From positions 1 to 64,000 of the forward strand of contig WTXG01000062.1 in the NCBI GenBank assembly GCA_022496185.1: a stretch of 64,000 nt of DNA. The letters run 5' to 3'. Below the pieces are notes generated by a model. It had not been told where the DNA came from. It was given only the letters and a program-made list of their open reading frames with translations, and did not search any database. This stretch comes from Multifurca ochricompacta (taxonomy: Eukaryota; Basidiomycota; Agaricomycetes; Russulales; Russulaceae). The position numbers and the translations under genes are program-made. Shown one piece after another: positions 1 through 8,567 of the stretch (position 1 is its first letter; each line of letters begins with the position of its first letter).

Positions 1-755
1 TGTTCCATGGTCCAGTCATCAACCGCATCCCCTCGAATCAGGGAGAGGAACAGATTGGCTCGTTGAAAAGGATTGACAATCTGCGGGACGTCATGGTTGA
101 AGTTTTTAAAGGTTGTGAACTCCAACATGAATTTTTTGCTTTGTGAGCGGTCCCCAGTGAACGTTTGGGGAAGTACTCCTGATAATCGTCCGGACGGGGG
201 AGGAATATTTGGTGGTGCCGCCACTGGGGCTGGTGGGGTGGGGTCTGGAAGTTGGGCGGCAATGGTGGACATGTTCTGGTAAAATGGGGTGACAGTGTCG
301 GTGGATTGTATAGAAATCTGGGGAGTTGTCAAAGCAGGGGCTCTGAACGTGACAACTTCGGGTGCAACTGGGGCTGTAGACGATGCTAATACCAGTGCTT
401 CTTCGCTATGTTCTTCTATGTACTCCTCTGGTTCGGAGTCCGTGACAATGGCCGGGGGATTTTCTCTCCACGGGCCTAATCCAAATTCAGGTGGGGCAGG
501 TCTGGTTGTAACCCAAGAGTTTCGACTGTCCGAGTATCGGATACAATACCAAACTCTCTTCTCTTCGTCGTATTCTACCGGTTGGTATCTTCCGTCGTGA
601 TAGACGTAGTATCCAAACTCGGACTCGAAATCTTTCCAGGCGGCAGAGCCAAGTACTTGCTGTGAAAGATTATTCTCGTCCCTGCGTTCGATGAGTTCTT
701 CTCGAAAGAGGGTCTGACTGCGGCTGGAAGCCACTGTGAGAGACTCGACTTGATG
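1..755 (-). CDS. Retrotransposon gag (capsid-like) protein, partial
   Basis: One minus-strand frame stays open from just inside the LTR end (about 755) to base 1. Its N-terminal part is rich in acidic and tyrosine residues (GYYVYHDGRYQPVEYDEEK), followed by a Pro/Ala-rich linker, then LPQTFTGDRSQSKKFMLEF and later RANLFLSLIRGDAVDDW, the pattern of the retrotransposon gag family (F.GD...A..F......YF and the D.W motif). No in-frame ATG is seen before about position 270, so the true start is uncertain; it could start at a near-cognate codon or the first ATG could be mutated. Gag forms the particle that packages element RNA. Zinc knuckles, if present, are beyond the window edge. The family call is firm; the start is not. 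Confidence 0.75.
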
Positions 756-1338
756 TTACGTCCGGTGTGAGATGTTCTGCACGACTTGTGCGACAGCTTT
801 GTTCGTATGTTCAGATAAGAGACCAATAAGGCCTCTTGGAGTGTAAGTGGGTGAGTCAAAGCCAACGGGGCTGTTCCCGAGTGGCAATGTTAAGCGGAAA
901 GTGCCGGAAGCACTGAGACGATCGAGTCAGAGGTTTCAAGGGGAAGTCCAGAAGACAAACACCGATGTATTCAATAAGTCGAGTCTGAGGTCTACATTGT
1001 AGTTACAGTGGACTTATATACGTAATCGAATGGGCGTCTACGAGATAAGAGAACGGAGTCATGTGGGCCCGAATATACGAAAGCGAAGGGCGTAAAGCCT
1101 AGCTTCTGATAGGGAACTAAGTAAGTGTCCGGTCGTACGATAAGGGATAAGAGATAAGGGAAAAGGAGTCAATCATGGACAAAGCGAGACAAATAGAGAC
1201 AAAGTTAATCACGGGAGGGAAGTAAAGCACATGACGGATCCCATGATGGAGACGTGATCTGGTAATGTAGGGTAGGCGGCAAAGAGGGGTTGTCGTTGGG
1301 TAGGAAGAAAAAGACGGGAAGAGATGGGGTTCGTAACA
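754..1338 (-). repeat. LTR of the minus-strand Gypsy element (about 585 bp)
   Basis: Bounded by inverted TGTTA/TAACA ends. Its reverse complement aligns along its whole length with the LTR at 5146-5720, sharing for example the start TGTTACGAACCCCAT, ACCAGATCACGTCTCCATC, TACGACCGGACA and CGACTTATTGAATACATCGG, but with many substitutions, so the two are subfamily relatives, not the two LTRs of one recent insertion. A TATA box (TATATAAG, bases 1013-1020 on the minus strand) is conserved in both. Confidence 0.85.
1013..1020 (-). promoter_or_regulatory. LTR TATA box
   Basis: TATATAAG on the minus strand, at the same relative place as TATATAAG in the other LTR (5457-5464). Conservation in two diverged LTRs supports it as the core promoter of the element. 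Confidence 0.5.
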
Positions 1339-2430
1339 AAAATGGACGTCCGTTGGGGATACAATAACATTCGAATCAAAGATGGGGACCAATGTAAAGC
1401 AGCCTTTAAGACAAATCAGGGACTGTTCAAACCAAATGTTATGTTTTTCGGTCTTACCAACTCACCCGCTACCTTCCAATCAATGATGAACCACATCTTC
1501 CGTGACCTCATTCTCACTGGAGAAGTAGTGGTTTACATGGACGACATATTGGTTGCTACCGCGAACGACCTGACCCACCATCGGAAACGAGTGCATCAGG
1601 TGTTGGACATCCTACGCAAACATGATCTATACCTGAAGCCCGCCAAATGCTCATTCGAACAGCCAAGTGTAGAGTATCTAGGAGTTATCCTAGAGGGAGG
1701 ACAGGTACGGATGGACCCTGTAAAGGTGCAAGGAGTCCGGGAATGGCCAGTGCCTACATGTGTCAAGGACGTGCGATCTTTTATCGGTTTCTGTAACTTT
1801 TATCGACGCTTTGTTCGAGGATTCTCAGGGATCGCCCAACCACTGAACGGGTTATTGAAGAAAGACGTCCCTTGGCACTGGACAGAGGAGCATCAAATGG
1901 CCTTTGAGCAAATTCGCGACATCATCAGCTCAGAACCGGTCCTTTTGCAACCAGATCTGCAGAAACCCTTTGAGCTTGAAGTCGACACATCCCACTTCAC
2001 GAATGGCGCCGTGTTGAATCAGCGAGACACGAAGGGACTCCTCCACCCTGTAGCCTTTTATTCAGAGACATTCTCGCCAGCGGAACGGAATTATGACATT
2101 TGGGACCGAGAACTATTGGCCATAGTGAAGGCATTACGACATTGGCGGCCATACCTAGCAGGGACTTCCCACAAGACCATCATTCACACTGATCACTCCA
2201 ACCTACTCTATTGGAAGGAACCTCACAAAATAAGTCGACGGGTTGCCCGTGAAGTCCTAGAGCTCGAAGAATATAATTTCGAACTAAAGCACATCGCTGG
2301 AAGTCGTAATGCTCGTGCAGACGCCCTATCACGATGACCGGATCTGAATAATGGCGCAGAAGACAACAATGATGTAACGGTACTCCCAGAGGAAGTTTTT
2401 GCGAAGACAGCCATTGTCAGTCTTCACGAC
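1339..2430 (+). pseudogene. Pol fragment: reverse transcriptase and RNase H
   Basis: The open frame enters from the LTR junction with KMDVRWGYNNIRIKDGDQ, which is RT motif A region; RT upstream of it is lost. FGLTNSPATFQ and the catalytic YMDDILVA follow, so the polymerase active site is intact. RNase H then shows its acidic residues in FELEVDTSHFT, WDRELLAIVKALRHW, TIIHTDHSNLLYW and NARADALSR. A TGA stop at 2335-2337 ends the frame, but the same frame continues without another stop through the linker to the integrase at 2431, so a single nonsense change (probably CGA to TGA) separates the two parts. In an intact element this would copy RNA to DNA and degrade the RNA strand. Confidence 0.88.
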
Positions 2431-3848
2431 ATGGATCTATGGGCCCAGGTTTCGCAAAACATGAATCAACAGTTATGCGAAACATGGGCGGCAGCACATA
2501 ACTTGAAGAGGATCAACGGCCTCTGGTGGAAGGACAGGGATCGACTCGTTGTCACCGGTGGCGACAACATTAAGAGGGGGGTGATCCATTTTCACCACGA
2601 CCTCCCCTCTGCAGGACATCCCGGCATCGCTAACACATACGCCCTTGCTAAACGAGACTACTGGTGGCCGAATATGAAAAAGGATGTGGAAGAATACGTG
2701 AAGGGATGCGCCGAATGCCAGGCTAACAAAGTGAATACGCACCCACGCCCACCAGCACCATCCCAATTACGCCAATAGCCTCGCAACCGTTCCAGACCAT
2801 TGCAATGGACTTCATTGTTAAACTCCCTACTTCCAGAGGCTTCGATTCAATCTTGACCATCACTGACCATGACTGCTCAAAAGCGGCACTGTTCATACCC
2901 TGCAATGAGTCCATTACAGCAGAAGGGGTGGCCAAACTCTACCTGGATCATGTTTACAGACACTATGGTCTCCCCGAAAAGATTATCTCAGACCGCGACC
3001 CACGCTTCACTTCCACATTTGCCAGAGCACTCTGCAAGACGCTGAATATTGCCCAAAACATCTCTACGGCATACCACCCACAGACAGATGGACAATCGGA
3101 AAGAACAAACCAGTGGCTCGAGCAGTATCTTCGGTTTTGGTGCAACGGAAGACAGGACGACTGGGCAGACTGGCTCGCAACGGCAGAATTTGCACACAAC
3201 TCCTGGCCCAATGGCACCACGAAACACTCCCCATTCTCACTTATCATGGGATGGACACCTCGAGCCACATGGGCCGGAAAACCAACGAATGTCCCGTCAG
3301 TGACACAGCATATCCACCAATGGGAAGAGGTTCGGAAATCAGCCAATGAGAACTTGTTGAAGGCGCAAAAGACCCTGGCGGAGAAGCCTACAAAGTTTAC
3401 GCCCTATCGGACCAATGACATGGTATGGTTGGAAGGGAAGAACATTCATACATCACATCCGACCGCCAAGTTAGCGCCCCGACGTCACGGACCTTTCAAG
3501 ATAACGAGGAAGCTGTCAGATGTGTCATACGAACTCGAACTCCCCCCTGCGTGGCGCATTCATCCGGTCTTCCATGCCAAACTGCTCACCCCATATAAGG
3601 AAACGTCCCTGCATGGAGAAAACTTCTCGAGACCCCCACCTGACCTTATCGACAGAGAAGAAGAGTGGGAAGTGGAACGTATTCTAGATTCCAAACGACA
3701 AGGCCGAGGGCGCAAACTGTACTACCTAGTCCGGTGGAAGGGATTCCCACCCTCTGACAACTCATGGGAACCAGCCGGAGATATCTTTGCCCCAACCCTT
3801 ATCGCGGAGTTTCACACCCGACACCCAGAAGCGCCCAAGAACAGTTAA
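2431..3848 (+). pseudogene. Pol fragment: integrase with C-terminal chromodomain
   Basis: The first part (2431-2778) holds the H2C2 zinc-binding domain: HFHHDLPSAGHPG, then YWWPNMKKDVEEYVKGC and CAEC. A one-base shift near 2755-2762 moves the frame, after which 2805-3848 carries the rve core (DFIVKLPTSRGFDSI and SDRDPRFTSTFA for the two Asp, TAYHPQTDGQSERTNQ for the Glu). The GPFKI...YELELPPAWRIHPVFH segment is the usual C-terminal integrase region. It ends in a chromodomain: EEEWEVERILDSK, YYLVRWKGFPPSDNSWEP, with the aromatic positions retained. Chromodomains of this class are known to steer integration to modified chromatin. Stop at 3846-3848. Confidence 0.9.
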
Positions 3849-3922
3849 AGAGACGGCCTCGAATTCCCTCGAACCCCCAGTATATGCTACCCCAGCGAAT
3901 TACTACCACAGAACAATCGATC

Positions 3923-5114
3923 ATGTCTTTCATCGCCGCCTCTGCTGCCATCGACGCTTTCGCCTCCCCGATGACCATTGCCGAAAACTTCCCATCTGCT
4001 CACCCATCCACTCGTCCCTCTTCCCCATCGACTATGAAGCTGCTGAAGCCCGTGTCAAGAACCAGTCCCCAAACCCGAACGACGACTTCACCCACTGTGA
4101 AGAGCCCCACCCCAACGACTTGCTCAACGGGGAGATCGATGACGAAGCTCCCGAGTTCCCCTTCATCCCCAACAACCCCAACTCATCCATGTACTTCCCT
4201 CTAGAAATCACGATGGCCAATGGTTCCAAGGCCATTGCAAAATACATCTATTACACCAATGGAGGGATGGATGTGGCAGGATGCATGAGGAAGGATGGAC
4301 CGGTTTACGGGGCTCCCGTTTATCTGGAAGAAAGGTACACAGGCCGACTTCACCACACACTGACCGATGAACAGTTGGGTCACCTTGCCGCGGAGGATTG
4401 CCGCGCCTTCGCGATTGACGAAGTAATGAACGACATGAGGCTCCCGCGCCTGAAGGCAGAAGTCATGAGGTTGAGAAAGAACATCACTTTGCGGAGAACA
4501 CTGAATCAGCAGTACAAAGAGCACGCGAAAATGATGGCCAGACTTACAAATGGGATGTTCCAGTTGGAACAGGAGATTGTCGAGGTCAGGAAGAGGTTGG
4601 AAAAGGGAGATGCGTATCAAACGATCGCTGAAAGGTACGCCGACACCTATGCGCGACCCCTTCCCCCTCAAACATTGGGTGCGGCCCCGACGCTGCTGCC
4701 AAGTCGACTCAAAATGCCATGTCTCCATGAAACCCCCGCGGAGAGACTTGCTGGCGCTGTGACAGCAGGTACCACATCAGTTGGAACTGCCCACTCAACC
4801 GCAAATGGTGTCGCCATTGTCGTAGCAATCTCCATTGGAGCCGATACTGCATTTTCCGACGAGTCGGAGTAGCCCCGACGATCACCAACCCGTCCGGATG
4901 GTGCGGCAAGTGTCTTCGTCACAACGCTGGGCATAAAGAGATCGACTGCCCCATCTACGACTTATGCCGCGCATGTGGTCAGCGTGGCCCATATGGATTC
5001 CTTCGTACCCACGCATGTCCACAGGAGTTGGAGTCGTACAACATGGATGACTGTAATGTAGCTGACGACTACCTGGAGTTGGTTCAGGATGATGACGGTA
5101 CGAGTCGTTTCTAG
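3923..5114 (+). pseudogene. 3' accessory ORF of the retroelement: coiled-coil plus zinc-knuckle protein, frameshifted
   Basis: Between the pol stop and the 3' LTR lies a second coding region. A plausible start is the ATG at 3923 (MSFIAASAAIDAF). The frame then shifts near 4020-4035 into a long frame (to about 4740) with EITMANGSKAIAKYIYY, a charged helical stretch rich in Leu/Arg/Glu (about 4400-4620, likely coiled coil), then shifts again near 4740. The third frame, ending at TAG 5112-5114, contains a dense Cys/His array: CWRCDSRYHISWNC, CRHCRSNLHWSRYC, CGKCLRHNAGHKEIDC and CRACGQRG...THAC, the first two fitting the CX2CX4HX4C zinc-knuckle pattern. Such knuckles usually bind nucleic acid in gag. 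The function here is unknown; the acidic tail ends in ELVQDDDGTSRF. Both frameshifts may be decay or sequencing error. Confidence 0.65.
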
Positions 5115-5128
5115 CCGGGACTGCTAGA

Positions 5129-5145
5129 ACCAGAAGAGGGGGTGA
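5129..5145 (+). other. Polypurine tract before 3' LTR
   Basis: AGAAGAGGGGGTGA directly precedes the LTR start TGTTACG at 5146. A purine run at this place is the expected plus-strand DNA primer of an LTR retroelement. Confidence 0.7.
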
Positions 5146-5720
5146 TGTTACGAACCCCATCGTCTCCCGTATTCTTTTTCTTGCCCAATGATGACCCCTC
5201 CTTGCCACCCACGCTCCACTACCAGATCACGTCTCCATCGTGGGACCCGTCACGAGCTCTTCGACCATCCCCATGACTCACTTGATTGTACATGTTTACC
5301 TATTCGTTTCCTTGCTTATCGCTTATCTCCTTATCATACGACCGGACATTTACTTAATCCCCTATCAGTAGAAGCCAGGCTTTACGCCCTCCGCTTTCAG
5401 ATATTCGGGCCCACTTGACTCCGTACCCTTATCTCGTAGACGCCCACTGCCTTATGTATATAAGTCCGCTCTAGCTACCTTGTAGACCTTAGACTCGACT
5501 TATTGAATACATCGGTGCTTGTCTTCTGGACACCCCTTTGGACACTTGACTCGGTTGTCTCAGTACTTCTGGTACTTCCCGCTCAACATTGTCGTCAAGT
5601 ACAGCCTTGTCGACTTTGACTCTCCCATCTACACTCCAAGGAACCCTATTGGCTCCTTATCTGATCACGAACGAACGCTGTCACACAAGTCGTGTGGAAC
5701 GTCCCGCACCGGACATAACA
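5146..5720 (+). repeat. 3' LTR of the plus-strand chromovirus (about 575 bp)
   Basis: Begins TGTTACGAACCCC and ends GGACATAACA, with inverted TGTTA/TAACA termini. TATATAAG lies at 5457-5464. It is homologous to the inverted LTR at 754-1338 with scattered substitutions and small indels. The open frames inside it are not coding. Confidence 0.88.
5457..5464 (+). promoter_or_regulatory. LTR TATA box
   Basis: TATATAAG, conserved at the same relative place in the opposing LTR. Confidence 0.5.
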
Positions 5721-7205
5721 ATTCAGCAAGAAAGGCATGGCCTGTGGCGAGGTGCATGGAAGTGGAGCAGGTGTGACATGTGAAAGGGACCTCACACTTC
5801 TTAGTAGGTGCCATCCAAGCAGCGTGCATGCAGCATGAATCGATACCGGAGATGCTGGGCCGGACTAACTATCATACTTCCAATATGCATATTCTAATAA
5901 GACAGACTACTGCATAGTTTAGAACCTATCATGGGTCTGTGAAATTTAATGGTAATGGATTACTACCATAAATTGGCATGAGATGTGCTGCTCATAAGAA
6001 TGCACCCAGATGTGCAACAGTCTGAATGGCCACAAATTTATTGAGACAGGCCAGTAGCTACCATATTGGTGGGACTGGACAGCCGGGCTCGATTAGTGAT
6101 TAGATCATTCAGACCATTCAAAGTGAGTCAGTGAGTCAGATAACCGATTCAGAGACAATTACACACTGCATGCACAACATGTTCCTTCAAATCTTGTCAC
6201 AAGTAAATAGTATTATTTCTCTCTTTATTTTGCACTCTTTTTTTGGTTTTAAAGGACTATTTTCTGTAAGCGTTCACTACAACATTAACATTACTTTATC
6301 TTATCTGCTGCGTAAATAAAAGATAATAATAATTATTATTATTATTATATAGTTCACCTTATCTGCACTCAACGCGCTCTTTGGTTTTGCCATTGAATGT
6401 GAGCGTGGGAACTACATTTTCCATGCCGCACGCACAATTCTCACTCCACACTCCAATCAAAAAGCTGTCTTCCCCGCATCATCTTCACATTTATCTTTCT
6501 CCTTTTCCCTCTCACAATCTCCCTCTCCCTCTTCCTCCATCTCTCTCTTTTATGGCTAAGTTACTCATGCTCACCATGTCACTTCCTTCCATGACAGGAT
6601 CTTTTTTCTTTATTGAGGGCTAGATGCAGAAAGGTAAATATAAGCTCTTTTTTCCTTTTATTGCTGACAACTTTTTAACTTTGAACTTAGTATGCAGTGT
6701 GTTTGGTGTTCTCTTGCCTGTGAGCAATTGTTGACTTGTCACACTTGGTATGCCCTTCCTATTTCATTCTTGAGTTGCTCTCTCTTACTCTCATTACCAT
6801 TACCATTTTCCCAGGAAGATGATGTTCTTGAGCCCATCTTGACTTTCTCTTTGGGCTATGGTGTGCTGTTCATTCTCTCTGTGTGTGCCCTTTTGTTGCT
6901 AGGCCCTTCTACTTTGGTCACTTATATCAGACCAGGAGCTGTTGTCTTTTAAATGCTGTTTGGTGAAACACTTGTGATGGACACAACATTAGTAAGTCTT
7001 CTGTGTTCATCTGATCTGCTGGGAGCTAATATCTTTTGTTTTTTTTTTCACTTTGGCATTTCCATGACTGTTTTCACAACTCCCAGGACCCCAGTTGTAT
7101 ATGTCCCCTTTAGTCTAATTTGTATTAGTATAAATATTATAATAGATTTGTATTTTAATGTGAAAATCAGAGTAAGAAAAAATAAAAGTGAATCCAGAAA
7201 GGTAA

Positions 7206-7287
7206 GAGAAGTAGCTCTAGATTTGAATAAAGGTAAGAGAAGTAGCTCTACTTTTGAGAAGTAGCTCTACATTTGAAAAGTGGCTCT
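7206..7287. repeat. Short direct repeats (GAAGTAGCTCTA type, 4 copies)
   Basis: Copies of A/GAAGTAGCTCTA or the variant GAAAAGTGGCTCTA occur at about 7207, 7239, 7257 and 7276, separated by 16-32 bases. They lie just left of the inverted repeat at 7332-7370. Clustered short direct repeats next to an inverted repeat resemble subterminal repeats of DNA transposons; this is inference. Confidence 0.5.
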
Positions 7288-7331
7288 AAGCATCCAGACA
7301 AGCCTGCTAGAGTTAACAGAGAATCCAGATT

Positions 7332-7370
7332 GCTGGATTGGCTGGAATGGCTAGCACTAGCCAATCCAGC
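7332..7370. repeat. Perfect 12-bp inverted repeat with 15-nt loop
   Basis: GCTGGATTGGCT at 7332-7343 is matched exactly by its reverse complement AGCCAATCCAGC at 7359-7370. A strong hairpin of this kind in a non-coding, repeat-bearing stretch may be a transposon end or a transcription-related hairpin. Confidence 0.7.
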
Positions 7371-8567
7371 AAAATGTCATTTTCCTGATGTTATCTTGCT
7401 ACTCATTTAGGTAGTGCTTATCTAACCTCAGCTGCATTCATCAGGAGCATGGTGCCAATGTGTGTGTATGAGACAATGCAGGAAGGAGTCCATCTCAAAT
7501 GGCACAAGGCGAGTCCCAGCTGGAGATCATGGAATTACTATCCGGGTAGGGGACAATCCAACACAGGTCAAGATATCAAATGGATAATGTGTGGATGAGA
7601 TAGGGCATATGATTTCTGCATTGTTTGTGATCCATCTTCTCCATAGAATAACTGGGTGTAAGATTATCGATAATGAGTTTACACGTCTGAGTTTGTCCGG
7701 ACTGGACCGTAACACCAGCCACCAGCGGCGCGACATTGGACGTGTCTGATCACGTGCCGCGACACGGAGCTCAGATTTCGTAAAGCTGGCTACCTCCCCA
7801 TAGGCCAACCCACCGCCGTGAGTTGGTGGGGAAGGCCCTGGACGCGTGATTTGGCCATTAACACTGCTGTTCGCGGTGCTTCCGAGCGCGGGCAATTTTT
7901 TCGCGTGCGCCGCGGAGTTGTGTGTGGCATGTTAGAAAGAAGAAAGAAAGAAGCGAAGCGACGTGGAACCCCTCGTCGCGGTGGTAAAAAGGCGTAGTAG
8001 ATTCCCAAAGGGGGCAAGTGAGGACCAGGACAATTTGAGGAACGCTCGTTTACTTGTTGTGCGATAGGGAGGTGTGAGGTGCCTTGTTGGGTTGGGTTTT
8101 CTGGGCTGGGCTTTTTGGCCTGCTTTCATCGCCAACGTACTACAGTTGCTTCCTCATGAGGCTGAGGTACAACACCGGGACCGACGTGTACAACATAGCA
8201 CCATGTCACCATATATCGTTCTACACTCCTTTATATCAACGCATTTCTCTGTTCGCATCGCTTAGCGCCTATACTGACCTGACGCTTACTTTCCAGCAGC
8301 GCCAGGTAACAATCACCACTTTTCAAAACTTATCAACTGATGCCCACCATGTTTTCAACAGATTATCCCCCTGCTTTGAAGAGCGCCCGCCCAACTGCAT
8401 GCGCCCATATATCGTGAGGGGGTTAACACAAAGTCACCCAGAGGCGAAGCACCTAATCATTATTACAAGGATACACAAAAATACATCAGATAAGCGGGGG
8501 GAGTGGGGATGGGGATTTGGATGGCATAAAAATCTCGTGGCACCGTCTGAAAGTCCTTAAAATACAT

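Larger units (their letters stand above)
1..1338 (-). mobile_element. Ty3/Gypsy LTR retrotransposon, 5' part only (LTR + gag), truncated by window edge
   Basis: Read on the minus strand, an LTR (1338 to 754) is followed by an open gag-like frame that runs off base 1. The LTR starts TGTTACGAACCCC and ends GGACGTAACA, the TG...CA form of a retroviral-type LTR, and is clearly related, though diverged, to the plus-strand LTR at 5146-5720. The right border at 1338/1339 lies inside the reverse transcriptase of a plus-strand element, so this copy looks like a nested insertion of a related element in the opposite orientation. The rest of this copy and its target-site duplication lie left of the window. 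Confidence 0.8.
1339..5720 (+). mobile_element. Chromovirus-type Ty3/Gypsy retrotransposon, 5'-truncated and decayed
   Basis: Domain order RT, RNase H, integrase zinc-binding, integrase core, chromodomain, extra zinc-knuckle ORF, polypurine tract, LTR. The integrase placed after RT/RNase H marks Ty3/Gypsy, and the C-terminal chromodomain marks the chromovirus branch. The 5' LTR, gag, protease and N-terminal RT are cut away at 1338/1339 by the opposing element. Inside, pol has an in-frame TGA at 2335 and a frameshift near 2755-2762, and the 3' ORF has at least two frameshifts. This copy cannot encode its own proteins as written. Confidence 0.9.
5721..8567. other. Intergenic, no supported gene; AT-rich repeats
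   Basis: No frame here shows a recognisable domain, and the open stretches are short with T/C-rich, membrane-like but random-looking translations. It contains an AAT/ATT microsatellite (about 6327-6349), a short tandem array of AGAAGTAGCTCTA-like units (7206-7287) and a perfect inverted repeat (7332-7370). The segment 6380-7400 differs from its flanks in being T-rich and could be a decayed or non-autonomous transposon, but no ends could be fixed. Confidence 0.5.

Noticed and set aside
5188..5776. Open frames on the plus strand at the end of the retroelement
   Set aside because: They lie within the 3' LTR (5146-5720) and are mirrored by frames in the inverted LTR; no coding signature.
6131..7264. 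Series of T-rich open frames resembling membrane proteins
   Set aside because: The hydrophobic look comes from T/C-rich DNA; no splicing pattern, motifs or conserved blocks link them.
7527..8560. Several open frames on both strands before the DUF6535 gene
   Set aside because: Frames overlap each other, start at non-ATG codons in part, and show no domain; probably the 3' flank of the DUF6535 gene.
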